Below, piece after piece: positions 27,044 through 36,663 of a stretch of DNA of 46,470 nucleotides; within the stretch, counting starts at the first letter, position 1; each line of letters starts with the position of its first letter. The position numbers and the translations under genes are program-made. The notes beneath the pieces were generated by a model. That model made no database searches. It was given only the letters and a program-made list of their open reading frames with translations, and was not told the DNA's origin. Origin of the DNA: Paracoccaceae bacterium. Lineage in GTDB: Bacteria > Pseudomonadota > Alphaproteobacteria > Rhodobacterales > Rhodobacteraceae. The stretch spans positions 1-46,470 of the forward strand of contig JAPOVX010000054.1 of the NCBI GenBank assembly GCA_026707935.1, written 5' to 3'.

Positions 27044-28053
27044 TGTCGGCCCGGGCCTGCATCTTCGGATGCGAAGGACTGCGGCTGACGTCCTGGGAGC
27101 GGCAGTTCTTTGCGGACGCCGAACCGTGGGGATTCATCCTTTTTGCCCGCAATGTCGATGACCCTGACCAGGTTCGCGCGTTGACCAGCGACTTGCGTGC
27201 GAGCGTCGGACGCGGTGCCCCGGTATTCATTGACCAGGAAGGCGGACGCGTCGCCCGGCTGTCGAAACCTCACTGGACGGAATGGATCCCTCCGCTCGAC
27301 CAGGTCCGAAGAGTTGACACCGAGACCGCAGAACGGGCTATGCGCCTGAGGTACAGCCTGATCGCATCGGAACTGCGGGCACTCGGAATCGATGCGAACT
27401 GCGTCCCCATGCTCGATGTCGCGTTCGACAATACTCATCCGATCATTCGTAATCGCTGTCTGGGCGATGATCCCGGCATGGTCGCCTTGCTTGGCCGCGT
27501 CGTGGCGGACAGTCTGCTCGATGGCGGCGTTCTCCCCGTGATGAAACACCTTCCGGGCCATGGCCGTGCCCGCAAGGACAGCCATGAAGAATTGCCTGTC
27601 GTTGACGCCGACATCGATACACTGTCCACCGTGGACTTCGTTCCGTTCAGGCGGCTTTCGGACTTGCCGATCGGGATGACGGCCCACGTGCTGTATCCGT
27701 CCATTGACGCCGGCGCATGCGCAACCCTTTCGTCCCGCGTCATTCGCATGATACGCGGGCAAATCGGTTTCTCCGGCCTTTTGATGACCGATGATCTGTC
27801 AATGAAGGCCCTGAACGGAGATCCTGCGCGCGATGCCGAAGCGGCGCTTGCGGCCGGGTGTGACATCGCCCTCCACTGCAATGGCGACCGAAATGAAATG
27901 ACCGATGTTGCCGCATCCGTACCTGAACTGGGCGGCGCAGCCGGTGCCAGGGCAAAGCGGGCGCTGCGGCTTCGGCGGCAATTCGAACCAAATGATCTAC
28001 CTGCCGCGGACACCGTCCGCGAACAGGCGTACGCGGACGCGTGCAATGGATAG
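27043..28053 (+). CDS. nagZ: Beta-N-acetylhexosaminidase (glycoside hydrolase family 3)
   Basis: Cytosolic peptidoglycan-recycling enzyme that removes GlcNAc from anhydromuropeptides; 336 residues. PVFIDQEGGRVARL (60-73), the catalytic His/Asp loop KHLPGHGRARKDSH (168-181) and the nucleophile motif MTDDLSMKAL (248-257) are all present. The single-domain length is that of NagZ. It is coupled at both ends: one-base overlap with the SPOR gene and an eight-base overlap with scpA. Confidence 0.96.
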   Translation: MSARACIFGCEGLRLTSWERQFFADAEPWGFILFARNVDDPDQVRALTSDLRASVGRGAPVFIDQEGGRVARLSKPHWTEWIPPLDQVRRVDTETAERAMRLRYSLIASELRALGIDANCVPMLDVAFDNTHPIIRNRCLGDDPGMVALLGRVVADSLLDGGVLPVMKHLPGHGRARKDSHEELPVVDADIDTLSTVDFVPFRRLSDLPIGMTAHVLYPSIDAGACATLSSRVIRMIRGQIGFSGLLMTDDLSMKALNGDPARDAEAALAAGCDIALHCNGDRNEMTDVAASVPELGGAAGARAKRALRLRRQFEPNDLPAADTVREQAYADACNG

Positions 28054-28846
28054 CTTTCCTCTGGACATATCCGAAGAACATGCGTTCGAGGATGACAACG
28101 ACGGACCGGCAACATCCGAGACCTTCATCGTCGACGTGGACGGATATGAGGGGCCGCTGGACCTGCTTCTGGCGCTCGCCAGGAAGCAGAAGGTCGATCT
28201 CAGAATGATCTCGGTGCTCGACCTTGCCAATCAATACCTCCGGTTCATCGAACACATGAATCGCAACCGGATACGACTCGCCGCCAATTACCTGGTGATG
28301 GCGGCCTGGCTTGCGTATCTCAAGTCGAGGCTTCTTCTGCCGGAAAAACCCACGGATGATGAAATCGACGCTGACGAGCTTGCTGCCAGGCTTGCCTTTC
28401 AGCTCGAACGACTGGAAGCCATGCGAAAGTGCGGCACGACGCTCATGGCAAGCGACCGGCTTGGAAAGGACTTTTTCTCCCGAGGGTGCCCGGAGGTCGC
28501 TGAAACCAGGCGGCATGTTTCATTTACCGCCTCGATTCTGGATCTGCTGCAAGCCTACGCCCGCGTTCGCACCCGTGACGACTTCACGCCGCTGGGTTGT
28601 TCCCGCAACCATGTCCTCACCGTCGAACAGGCCCTGGAACATCTGCGTCCGCTGTTCAGGCAGGCACTCGAGTGGGGCAACATGCTGCGGTTCATGCCCC
28701 GATCATGGCTGGCAAATCAGGCACACTGCCGTTCCGCGACGGCGTCCACGTTTGCCGCGGCCCTGGAACTTGCAAAACGCGGCCAGATCGAGATCCGCCA
28801 GTCGGAGTCGTTCGCTGAAATCCAGGTTCGCGCAAGGAGATCATGA
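28046..28846 (+). CDS. scpA: Segregation and condensation protein A
   Basis: Kleisin subunit bridging the SMC heads in bacterial condensin; 266 residues. After an acidic N-terminus the kleisin starts at ETFIVDVDGYEGPLDLLLAL, followed by RLAANYLVMAAWLAYLKSRL, and a C-terminal winged-helix part ending EIRQSESFAEIQVRARR. The ATG at 28046 overlaps the nagZ stop by eight bases; earlier starts in the frame would be antiphase to nagZ. scpB follows after one base. Confidence 0.95.
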   Translation: MDSFPLDISEEHAFEDDNDGPATSETFIVDVDGYEGPLDLLLALARKQKVDLRMISVLDLANQYLRFIEHMNRNRIRLAANYLVMAAWLAYLKSRLLLPEKPTDDEIDADELAARLAFQLERLEAMRKCGTTLMASDRLGKDFFSRGCPEVAETRRHVSFTASILDLLQAYARVRTRDDFTPLGCSRNHVLTVEQALEHLRPLFRQALEWGNMLRFMPRSWLANQAHCRSATASTFAAALELAKRGQIEIRQSESFAEIQVRARRS

Positions 28847-28847
28847 A

Positions 28848-29495
28848 ATGGATGACCTCTATCAAACCGTCGATTCCGTCGATTGCAGTCCGTCAATTGA
28901 GGAGCAGGAGCGAATGGTCGAAGCAATCCTATTTGCGACGGCAGAGCCGCTGACCGTTTCCCAGATCGGAAACCGCATGCCGCTCGGGTGTGATCCGGTG
29001 ACGGCCCTGGCCCGGCTCGTCAAGCGGTACGAGGGCCGCGGTGTACGGCTCTCGCGCGTTGGCAATTCCTGGGCTTTCAGGACAGCCGCAGATCTCGGCT
29101 ACCTCATGCAGACGGAAACGGTCGTTCAGCGAAGGCTGTCGCGGGCAGCGGTCGAAACGCTCGCGATCATCGCCTATCATCAGCCGGTAACGAGAACGGA
29201 AATCGAGGAAATTCGGGGCGTGACGGTTTCGCGCGGTACGATCGACATCCTGTTGGAGCTTGGCTGGATCAAGCTGGGACGTCGCCGGGAGAGCCCCGGC
29301 CGACCTGTGACGTTCGTGGTCACCCCGAACTTCCTCGACCATTTCGGCCTGTCGAGCACGCGCGACCTCCCCGGGCTCAAGGAACTGCGTGAGACCGGCT
29401 TGCTGTCAAGCGAGCCCTCCCCGCGTGAAGATGCCGCCGATACCGGGCTTGCCCCGGTTGCTGCCGACATCGACCAGCATCGAATGGCGGCGTGA
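28848..29495 (+). CDS. scpB: Segregation and condensation protein B
   Basis: Winged-helix partner of ScpA in the SMC complex, 215 residues. VEAILFATAEPLTVSQIGNR starts the first winged helix and ETLAIIAYHQPVTRTEIEEI with RGVTVSRGTIDILLELGWIK forms the second. The ATG at 28848 lies one base after the scpA stop and is preceded by AAGGAG eight bases upstream. The acidic C-terminal tail is poorly conserved. In many relatives tatA follows; here a hairpin and a minus-strand gene follow instead. Confidence 0.95.
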   Translation: MDDLYQTVDSVDCSPSIEEQERMVEAILFATAEPLTVSQIGNRMPLGCDPVTALARLVKRYEGRGVRLSRVGNSWAFRTAADLGYLMQTETVVQRRLSRAAVETLAIIAYHQPVTRTEIEEIRGVTVSRGTIDILLELGWIKLGRRRESPGRPVTFVVTPNFLDHFGLSSTRDLPGLKELRETGLLSSEPSPREDAADTGLAPVAADIDQHRMAA

Positions 29496-29551
29496 GAATG
29501 GCTGCTTTCGGTTCGGCGCGCGCGTCACGTGAGGCGGGACGCGGGTAGTGC

Positions 29552-29575
29552 CCCCCAGATCTTCGGATCTCGGGG
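29552..29575 (+). terminator. UUCG-loop hairpin downstream of scpB
   Basis: CCCC (29552-29555), a C-C mismatch, AGATC (29557-29561), tetraloop TTCG, GATCT (29566-29570), GGGG (29572-29575). A UUCG tetraloop on a ten-base stem 56 bases after scpB is a plausible end point for the argS-to-scpB transcript, although no T-tract follows. Confidence 0.5.
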
Positions 29576-29703
29576 ACCGGTTCCGAAAGGCGACCGGATT
29601 CTCGGAAAGACAGGCACGCAACCATTGCCGGGCTGACACGGGGAGGCCCAATCCTGCCCGTATGCCCGGGTGACCGTTCGCTTCAATCGAAAACATTCGG
29701 GAT

Positions 29704-30585
29704 TCAATGGCTTGACGAGCCGGTGACGTCCTCGATCGCTTCTCGCGGACGCTCGACGCGCCTGAACGAATACGCCCGCCCATTCCGGAGCGATGGAATC
29801 TGCGAGCGTGCCCACGCCACCTTCTCGAGATCGATGTCGACGGTCGCCTGGGCAGGGCGATTACCGCCGAGATCCAGGTCGATCTTGCCCCACGGATCAA
29901 TGACGACGGAGTGGCCATAGGTCGTCCGGCCATCGGCATGGCGACCGACCTGCGCCGGCGCGATCACCCAAACCCCGTTTTCGATCGCCCTGGCCCTCAG
30001 GAGCACTTCCCAATGCGCGTGCCCGGTGGGCACCGTGAAGGCTGACGGGACAAACACGACCGTTGCGCCGTTCAGGCAATAGTCCCTGTACAGATAAGGA
30101 AAGCGCAGGTCGTAACAGACGGAAAGGCCCCAGAGGCCCCATGGCGTGTCGACGAGAACCGCCTCGTCGCCCGCCTCGTAGCGCCGTGACTCTCCTGTCG
30201 GATCCTGGCCGTCGAGACAGATATCGAACAGATGGATCTTGTCGTAAGTCGCCCTTGTCCTTCCATGATCGTCCAGCAGCACGGAATGGTTGAGATATCG
30301 CCGGTCCGACATCCTGACAGGGGTCGACCCAAGATGTATCCAGATTCCCTGCTCGGCCGCCTGAACACGGCATGCGGCAATGTAGGGATCGTCCCCGGGC
30401 CAGGTGACGTGCCGTTTCGCGTCGGCACCGTCCTGGTTCATCAGGCCGGAGACTTCCGGCAAGGTCAACAGGTCGGCACCGTCTTTCCCGGCCGCGACGG
30501 CTGCAGCTTTCATCAATTCGATATTGGCATCGTGCCTGTTCGAGGACGTCAGTTGCGCTACGGAAACTCTCAAGCTGGTTCGCAT
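29704..30585 (-). CDS. Carbon-nitrogen hydrolase (nitrilase superfamily, Nit1/omega-amidase-like)
   Basis: Amidase-type hydrolase of 293 residues with the nitrilase catalytic triad: Glu44 in LTLPEVS, Lys116 in ATYDKIHLFD and Cys157 in SVCYDLRFP. The LFDICLDGQDPTGESRRYEAGD stretch is like Nit1/Nit2-type enzymes, which act on deaminated glutathione or 2-oxo acid amides. The ATG at 30585 has AGGGA eight bases upstream; the frame is open 22 codons further. It is the last gene of the minus-strand run glcB-glcG-C26 hydrolase-nitrilase, 99 bases after the preceding gene. Confidence 0.9.
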   Translation of the reverse strand: MRTSLRVSVAQLTSSNRHDANIELMKAAAVAAGKDGADLLTLPEVSGLMNQDGADAKRHVTWPGDDPYIAACRVQAAEQGIWIHLGSTPVRMSDRRYLNHSVLLDDHGRTRATYDKIHLFDICLDGQDPTGESRRYEAGDEAVLVDTPWGLWGLSVCYDLRFPYLYRDYCLNGATVVFVPSAFTVPTGHAHWEVLLRARAIENGVWVIAPAQVGRHADGRTTYGHSVVIDPWGKIDLDLGGNRPAQATVDIDLEKVAWARSQIPSLRNGRAYSFRRVERPREAIEDVTGSSSH

Positions 30586-30684
30586 GGTTCGGTCCCTGCC
30601 GCCCGATCCTCTCGATGTGCCCCGGCGCCGTCCGGAATGACCTCGATTCACCCGAGCGTACTGTCGGTCGCACCGTTCAACCGG

Positions 30685-31494
30685 CTACTGGTCAACCCCA
30701 GGGAAGATGGCTTTCGCATTCCTCAACGCCGCTCCAAACGCCTCGTAAAGAAGGCGGGATACGGGGTCCTTTGACGCATGCCATTCCGGGTGCCACTGAA
30801 CCGCCAGCGCGAAACCGGGCGCGTCCCGAACCCGGATCGCCTCTTCCGTCCCGTCCGGAGCACGGCCTTCCACGACGATTCGTGCTCCAGGCTGCTTGAT
30901 CCCCTGCCCGTGCAAGGAGTTTGTCGTAACCGTGCTCGAACCGAAGATCCGGGCAAAGACACCCTCCTCGTCGAGCGTGACTTCGTGCCTGTGCGCAAAT
31001 TTCTCGCCCAGGGTACCGTCTGGCGGCATCCTGTGATTCATCCGTCCCGGCAAGTCGCGGATTTCCGGATACAGGGTTCCACCGAACGCGACGTTCATCT
31101 CCTGGAATCCACGGCAGATTCCGAGCACCGGTTTCCCCGCCTCGACGGCTGCCCTGATCAGGGGAAGCGCAAGCTTGTCGCGCGCCCGATCAAACATCCC
31201 GTGCGCGCTCGTCGGCATCTCTCCGTACTCTTCCGGATGAACATTCGGACGCGCACCTGTAAACACGAACCCGTCACACACGCCGAGGATGTCAGGGATC
31301 GTGTTGACATGCGGCAGCGACGGCAGGATCAGCGCGACGGCACCGGCTACCTCTGAAATCGCTTCGATGTTGTGAACGCCGCTGGCCTGGACCGGATACT
31401 CTCCGTCAATCAGGTATCCGTTGCCGCTGACGCCGACAATCGGCTTGCCGTTCGAGATCGTTTCCTCCACTTTGCACACGTGTCGTTTCTGCAA
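30685..31494 (-). CDS. Class I glutamine amidotransferase-like hydrolase (peptidase C26, PuuD-like)
   Basis: Predicted gamma-glutamyl-gamma-aminobutyrate hydrolase or related gamma-glutamyl amide hydrolase, 269 residues. The nucleophile elbow GICRGFQEMNV and the catalytic His-Glu pair in AVQWHPEWHA mark the class I GATase fold; NSLHGQGIKQ and the FTGARPNVHPEEYG segment are typical of the PuuD subfamily. The start taken is TTG at 31494 with no clear ribosome binding site; GTG codons at 31479 and 31470 are alternatives and give the same core. It is 100 bases downstream of glcG on the same strand. Confidence 0.88.
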   Translation of the reverse strand: MQKRHVCKVEETISNGKPIVGVSGNGYLIDGEYPVQASGVHNIEAISEVAGAVALILPSLPHVNTIPDILGVCDGFVFTGARPNVHPEEYGEMPTSAHGMFDRARDKLALPLIRAAVEAGKPVLGICRGFQEMNVAFGGTLYPEIRDLPGRMNHRMPPDGTLGEKFAHRHEVTLDEEGVFARIFGSSTVTTNSLHGQGIKQPGARIVVEGRAPDGTEEAIRVRDAPGFALAVQWHPEWHASKDPVSRLLYEAFGAALRNAKAIFPGVDQ

Positions 31495-31594
31495 TTTGCC
31501 AACTCACGACGACCGGAAGTCGCCGGACCGATCCTCCGGCCAGGTCAAGATCCGGTACGACCCGGATCGATCCCGGTCAACCACGGACAGGCAG

Positions 31595-32023
31595 TCACGG
31601 CTCGGCCGAAAATCCCGCCGATTCAATACCCTCCACCGCGGCAGCCGCATCGTTCTCGGAAAGATCGCCGGAAACGCCGACCGCACCGACGATATCTCCG
31701 TTCCGGTCCCGAACCAGTACGCCTCCCGGGACCGGCACGACCCGGCCACCGAACAGCCCGTTCATCGCCGAAACGAAATAATGTTGCTGTTCAGCCCTGG
31801 CCATCATGGCCTGTCCACCGATGCCGAGCATCAGGCACCCGTAGGCCTTGCCCATCGCGATGGCAAAACGCCCCGGTGACGCACCGTCCTCCCGTTCGAC
31901 TGCTTTCACGTGACCGCCGGTATCGAGGATGGCGACGGTGAGTGGTTTCAGGCGTCGTTCCCGGCCGCTCGTGAGCGTGCCGGCAACTATCTTCCGAGCC
32001 TCGATTATTGGAATTTCACCCAT
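31595..32023 (-). CDS. glcG: GlcG/HbpS-family protein
   Basis: Small protein of 142 residues in the GlcG/HbpS (DUF336) family, often encoded with glycolate-utilisation genes; streptomycete HbpS binds heme, the function of GlcG is not established. Characteristic strings are TVAILDTGGHVKAVEREDGA, AIAMGKAYGCLMLG and the C-terminal GAVGVSGDLSENDAAAAVEG. The ATG at 32023 overlaps the glcB stop by eight bases, so it is translationally coupled to malate synthase G, which supports a link to glyoxylate metabolism. Confidence 0.92.
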   Translation of the reverse strand: MGEIPIIEARKIVAGTLTSGRERRLKPLTVAILDTGGHVKAVEREDGASPGRFAIAMGKAYGCLMLGIGGQAMMARAEQQHYFVSAMNGLFGGRVVPVPGGVLVRDRNGDIVGAVGVSGDLSENDAAAAVEGIESAGFSAEP

Positions 32024-34193
32024 GAACTACACCTTCGCTTTCCGCCGCTTCCAGGACCTGAAGCCGACGCGCATGAAGCGCCGGCTCGGTGTAACCCGAT
32101 GGCGCCTTCGTGCCTCCGAAAACGAGATCGCAAGCTGCCATGAATGCGAATCCGTCGAAGTCCGGCGCCATTGACGTGTAGTTCGGATCATCCGCGTTCT
32201 GGGCATCAACCTTTACCGCCATTCGCCGCAGCGCGTCCATGACCTGGTCTTCGGAGACGACACCATGGTGCATCCAGTTGGCCAGCATCTGCGAGGAAAT
32301 CCGGCACGTGGCCCGGTCCTCCATCAGGGCGACATCATTGATATCCGGGACCTTGGAACATCCGATGCCTTGATCCACCCACCGGACCACATAACCGAGA
32401 ATCCCCTGTGCGTTGTTGTCGATCTCGGCCTGAATTTCACGACTAGACCAGTTGGCGCCGCCGGCAAGCGGTACGTTCAGGAGGTCGGCCAGCTTTCCGC
32501 GGCTCCCCATCGCCGCGATCTCGTCCTGCCGCGCGAAAACGTCGATTCCGTGGTAGTGCGTCGCGTGCAATGTTGCAGCTGTCGGGCTGGGAACCCAGGC
32601 GCAATTGGCACCGGCGTGGGGATGGCCGGATTTCTGATCGAGCATGTCGCGCATCAGGTCTGACGCTGCCCACATGCCCTTGCCGATCTGGGCCTTACCG
32701 GAAAACCCGCAAGCCAGCCCGATATCGACATTCCGGTCCTCGTAGGCCGTGATCCAGGGCTGGGTACGAATGTCACTCTTCCTGAGGAAAGCGCCGGCTT
32801 CCATGGCCGTGTGGATTTCATCGCCTGTCCGGTCAAGGAATCCGGTGTTGATGAACGCGACCCGCGCCCTGGCGGCTCGAATGCAGGACTTGAGATTGAC
32901 GGAAGTCCGCCGTTCTTCGTCCATGATGCCGATCTTCACCGTGTTGCGCGGCAGATCGAGCACATTTTCGATTTCGGTGAATACGCGATCGACATAGGCA
33001 ACTTCCTTCGGGCCATGGAGCTTTGGCACGACCACGTAGACGGATCCATGCCTGGAGTTTCCGCTTTCCACCGCCTTGTTCAAATCGTGCCTGGCGATCA
33101 GGATCGTGCACATCCCGTCCATCAGGGATTCATGGACCTCATCGCCGTTTCGATCCAGGATCGCGGGGCTCGTCATCAGGAGCCCGACGTTGCGGACGAG
33201 CAGCAGTGACCTCCTTCGAAGAGCGGCAGGCAAGCCTTCCGCGGAGACATAAGAAATGTCATCCTTCAATCTGCGGCGACGCTGCTGGCCCGCTTTCAGG
33301 AACTCTGCCTCAAGGTCTCCTTTCATCAGACCGAGCCAATTTCGATAGACCACGGTTTTTTCGGCCGCGTTCACGGCGGCTACCGAATCCTCGCAATCGA
33401 TGATCGTTGTCAGGGCAGATTCCAGCAGCATGTCCGCAACACCTGCCTTGTCCGAACGGCCGACCGTATCGCCCGCATCGATCCGAACCAGAATGTGCAA
33501 TCCGTTGTTTTTCAGAATAATGGCGTCGGGATCGGAATCATCGCCCTGGTAGCCACAGTACTGGTCACGGTCCCTCAACCCGAAACTCCTGCCGGAAACC
33601 CGGGCGGAGAGACGACCGCCTGCATGGACATAGGAGTCGACGTCGGCGTGACTGGCGCCGTCCAGGGGAACTGCCCGGTCGAGAAACGCGCGCGCCCAGC
33701 GAATGACCCTGGCGCCATGTGCATGATCGTAGCCGTCTCCCATGGCCCGGCCCAGGGCATCGGTCCCGTAGAGCGCGTCGTAAAGGGACCCCCATCGGGC
33801 GTTGGCGGCATTCAATGCATAACGGGCGTTTGACGCGGGGACGACGAGCTGGGGACCTGCAACGGTTGAAATTTCTTCGTCAATGTTCTCGGTTTCGATC
33901 TGAAAATCGGGGCCGTCCGGAAGCAGATATCCGATCCCTTCGAGAAACATCCTGGTCTCTTCGGCATTTGCAGGATTTCCGCGGCGATCCAGGTACCATT
34001 GGTCGATCTTGCCCTGCAGTTCTTCGCGTTTCCCGAGGAGCTTCTTTTGCTCTTCGCCGAATCCGTGGACCAGGGCGGAGAATCCCTGCCAGAACCGGGC
34101 AGGTTCGATTCCGGTTCCCGGCAACACTTCCTGGTCGATGAAGTCCGCAAGTTCCCTACCGACCTGCAATTCGGCCTTGCCTATCCTTTCCAC
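32016..34193 (-). CDS. glcB: Malate synthase G
   Basis: Condenses glyoxylate with acetyl-CoA to malate; 725 residues, the normal length of the monomeric G isoform. Landmarks include the GKGMWAASDLMRDMLDQKSG stretch followed by HPHAGANCAWVPSPTAATLH, GIMDEERRTSVNLKSCIRAA and the N-terminal MERIGKAELQVGRELADFID. The GTG at 34193 has AGGGGAG five bases upstream; the frame is open 49 more codons without homology. It is first in a four-gene minus-strand run. A decayed transposase lies about 180 bases upstream of the start, so insertion may have altered its promoter region. Confidence 0.96.
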   Translation of the reverse strand: MERIGKAELQVGRELADFIDQEVLPGTGIEPARFWQGFSALVHGFGEEQKKLLGKREELQGKIDQWYLDRRGNPANAEETRMFLEGIGYLLPDGPDFQIETENIDEEISTVAGPQLVVPASNARYALNAANARWGSLYDALYGTDALGRAMGDGYDHAHGARVIRWARAFLDRAVPLDGASHADVDSYVHAGGRLSARVSGRSFGLRDRDQYCGYQGDDSDPDAIILKNNGLHILVRIDAGDTVGRSDKAGVADMLLESALTTIIDCEDSVAAVNAAEKTVVYRNWLGLMKGDLEAEFLKAGQQRRRRLKDDISYVSAEGLPAALRRRSLLLVRNVGLLMTSPAILDRNGDEVHESLMDGMCTILIARHDLNKAVESGNSRHGSVYVVVPKLHGPKEVAYVDRVFTEIENVLDLPRNTVKIGIMDEERRTSVNLKSCIRAARARVAFINTGFLDRTGDEIHTAMEAGAFLRKSDIRTQPWITAYEDRNVDIGLACGFSGKAQIGKGMWAASDLMRDMLDQKSGHPHAGANCAWVPSPTAATLHATHYHGIDVFARQDEIAAMGSRGKLADLLNVPLAGGANWSSREIQAEIDNNAQGILGYVVRWVDQGIGCSKVPDINDVALMEDRATCRISSQMLANWMHHGVVSEDQVMDALRRMAVKVDAQNADDPNYTSMAPDFDGFAFMAACDLVFGGTKAPSGYTEPALHARRLQVLEAAESEGVVHG

Positions 34194-34373
34194 GGTGACT
34201 CCCCTAGAATTGTTCTGCTTCGAGACCGGTCGAGCTGTTTGGCCAACTTTCGGTGGGTAGTCCAGATATCCGGGAACGGCAACCTTGTCGTGCGCGAAAT
34301 CACGTTCGGGACCGCCGCGTGCAGTTTCGACAGAAAACACTCAGGCGGATACGTGCAAGGGTTGATAGAGATC

Positions 34374-34769
34374 TTACACCAGGTCCGGCCCAAATTCCAC
34401 CGCCTCTAACGCCGGGTCCGCGCCCATGTCTTCATCTGCATGCTCGCCTCCCTCGTCGAATGGCACATGCGCAAGGCATGGGCCCCCCGGTGCTACACCG
34501 ACACCGAACCCGACGAGACCGGGGATCCGGTCCTGCCCTCCCGGCGTTCGGAGCCGGCACTGACCAGGGTTCTTGCCGACACCCTGCCGGACGGCAGCGG
34601 TGCCCACAGCTTTCGGTCCCTTCACGACAGCCGGTCAACCATCGTCCGCTCCTCCCACAGCATTGCGGGATCCGACGATGGTCGCGGAACCATCGTTGAG
34701 CTGACCAACCAGGCGAATGCCTCGCAGAAAAAGGCCCTCGATCTACTGAAGGACATCGCAGCCGTGTGA
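34374..34769 (+). pseudogene. Decayed C-terminal fragment of an IS1634-type (IS4-superfamily) transposase
   Basis: In one frame the sequence reads ILHQVRPKFHRL, an in-frame TAA stop (34407-34409), RRVRAHVFICMLASLVEWHM, then AHSFRSLHDSRSTIVRSSH and a terminal NASQKKALDLLKDI. These match, in order, the end of DDE transposases of the IS1634 group ('VRPIHHRL.DRVRAHVFLCMLAYYVEWHMR ... HSFRTLL..L.TIVRN ... Q..ALDLL'). The DDE catalytic core is missing, an internal stop is present, and no terminal inverted repeats were found. An inactive fossil between divergent glcB and gatB. Confidence 0.8.
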
Positions 34770-34824
34770 AGGCGGATCCGGCCGGATTAACCGTTCGAAT
34801 GCAGACAGTGACAGTCCCGATTCA

Positions 34825-34841
34825 CGTATCATACTGATACG
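34825..34841. promoter_or_regulatory. Palindrome CGTATCA-TAC-TGATACG upstream of gatB
   Basis: A perfect seven-base inverted repeat in an AT-richer stretch of the region between the transposase fossil and gatB; the half-site CGTATCA recurs at 34883-34889. The pattern suggests a regulator binding site or a promoter-proximal element for gatB, whose start is about 220 bases downstream. Confidence 0.38.
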
Positions 34842-35059
34842 ATTCAGTTAATCTCTGACCCGCATCAGAACTCCAGTTCAATCGTATCACGATCACGACG
34901 GATATGCTGCGAGGCGCTGCAGTCATCGATAGTCCAATACTTGGAGGGTTGGCCCCGGGAACAAGTATGGCAAAAAACAGCGAGTACCGGTACTTGCGAG
35001 GCAGATTCACCGGAACTATTAACGAAACCCCAAAAGGCAGACGGGGGCGTCTACGGTCA

Positions 35060-36592
35060 ATGACTCATCCAAGCAAATCAGCGACCGAGACCCGGCAACG
35101 GGAGCCGACGCCCTGGAAGTTCAGAGCGGCCAGGAACGAATGGGAGGTCGTCGTCGGCATGGAAGTCCATGCCCAGGTCAGTTCGAATTCGAAACTGTTT
35201 TCCGGAGCTTCGACATCCTTCGGAGCAAGCCCCAATATCAACGTGTCCTTCGTCGACGCCGCCATGCCCGGAATGCTGCCGGTCGTGAACGAATTCTGCA
35301 TCGACCAGGCGATACGCACAGGGTTGGGGCTCCGGGCAAAGATCAACCGTTTCAGCCAGTTCGACCGCAAGAACTATTTTTACCCCGACCTGCCGCAAGG
35401 ATACCAGATTTCGCAACTGTACCATCCGATCGTCGGAGAAGGAGAGGTGCTCGTCAACGTCGGTCCGGGATCGGTGAGACGCGTACGCATAGAACGTATT
35501 CATCTGGAACAGGATGCCGGAAAGTCCGTCCACGACATGGACCCTGAAAACTCCTTCGTCGATTTCAACCGCACCGGCGTCGCGCTGATGGAAATAGTCA
35601 GCCGTCCGGACATCCGGGGACCTGACGAAGCCGCGGCATACCTCGGCAAACTGCGGCAGATAATGCGTTACCTCGGGACTTGCGACGGCAACATGCAGGA
35701 AGGCAGCCTGCGCGCTGATGTCAACGTGTCCGTCTGCCGACCCGGAGAACACGAGGCGTATCGCGAAACCGGTGATCACGCCCGCCTCGGAACACGTTGC
35801 GAAATCAAGAACATGAACTCCATGAGGTTCATACAGCAGGCAATTGAAAGCGAGGCCCGGAGGCAGGCGGGAATTCTCGAGGACGGCGGTACGGTTAGCC
35901 AGGAGACCAGGCTGTTTGACCCCGACCGCTCCGAAACCCGGTCCATGCGTTCCAAGGAAGAGGCCCAGGACTACCGGTATTTTCCATGCCCCGATCTCCT
36001 GCCGCTGCAGCTTGATCCGTCCCGCATCGACGCCATCGCCGAAGCCCTGCCGGAACTGCCTGACGAGAAACGTTCCCGTTTCGTCCGCGATTACGGCCTG
36101 AGCGAGTATGATGCGGGCGTGCTCACCGCAGAGGTCGCCGATGCCGATTACTTCGAAGCGGTTGCCGGCGGCAGGGACGGGAAACTCGCTGCCAACTGGG
36201 TTGTCAATGAACTGTTCGGGCGGCTGAACAAGGAAGGCTGGTCCATCGAGGATTGCCCGGTTTCTGCCAGTCAACTGGGGGACATTCTCGATCTGATCTC
36301 CACCGAGGAAATCTCCGGCAAGATCGCCAAGATACTGTTTGAGATTGTCTGGACCGAAGGTGGCGATCCCTCCGAGATCGTCGAGCGCCGCGGGATGAAG
36401 CAGGTCACGGACCCGTCGGCGATCGAATCAGTGGTTGACGAGATCGTAGCCTCTTCTCCTGATCAGGCTGAAAGACTCAGGAGCAATCCAAAGGTCCTCG
36501 GGTGGTTCGTCGGCCAGGTCATGAAAGCAACCGGTGGAAAAGCCAATCCAAAACTAGTAAACGAGTTGTTGCGGTCGAGGCTGCTGAAGTAA
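35060..36592 (+). CDS. gatB: Aspartyl/glutamyl-tRNA amidotransferase subunit B
   Basis: Subunit of the GatCAB enzyme that converts Glu-tRNA-Gln (and Asp-tRNA-Asn) to the amide; 510 residues. The [20 protein letters not shown] opening, [20 protein letters not shown], the [20 protein letters not shown] stretch and the C-terminal YqeY-like domain with [16 protein letters not shown] are complete. The ATG at 35060 is chosen because it precedes the conserved start by about 30 residues; the frame is open 52 codons further. gatC and gatA are not adjacent, as is common in Rhodobacterales. Confidence 0.97.
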   Translation: MTHPSKSATETRQREPTPWKFRAARNEWEVVVGMEVHAQVSSNSKLFSGASTSFGASPNINVSFVDAAMPGMLPVVNEFCIDQAIRTGLGLRAKINRFSQFDRKNYFYPDLPQGYQISQLYHPIVGEGEVLVNVGPGSVRRVRIERIHLEQDAGKSVHDMDPENSFVDFNRTGVALMEIVSRPDIRGPDEAAAYLGKLRQIMRYLGTCDGNMQEGSLRADVNVSVCRPGEHEAYRETGDHARLGTRCEIKNMNSMRFIQQAIESEARRQAGILEDGGTVSQETRLFDPDRSETRSMRSKEEAQDYRYFPCPDLLPLQLDPSRIDAIAEALPELPDEKRSRFVRDYGLSEYDAGVLTAEVADADYFEAVAGGRDGKLAANWVVNELFGRLNKEGWSIEDCPVSASQLGDILDLISTEEISGKIAKILFEIVWTEGGDPSEIVERRGMKQVTDPSAIESVVDEIVASSPDQAERLRSNPKVLGWFVGQVMKATGGKANPKLVNELLRSRLLK

Positions 36593-36663
36593 ACTGATAC
36601 TCAGGAAAATGCCCGACCGCGCAGGAAGCAAGTTTCTGCCCGATACAGCCAGGTCAAAAAAAG

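Noticed and set aside
35078..36274. 398-codon minus-strand frame inside gatB
   Set aside because: Antisense to gatB; no homology visible.
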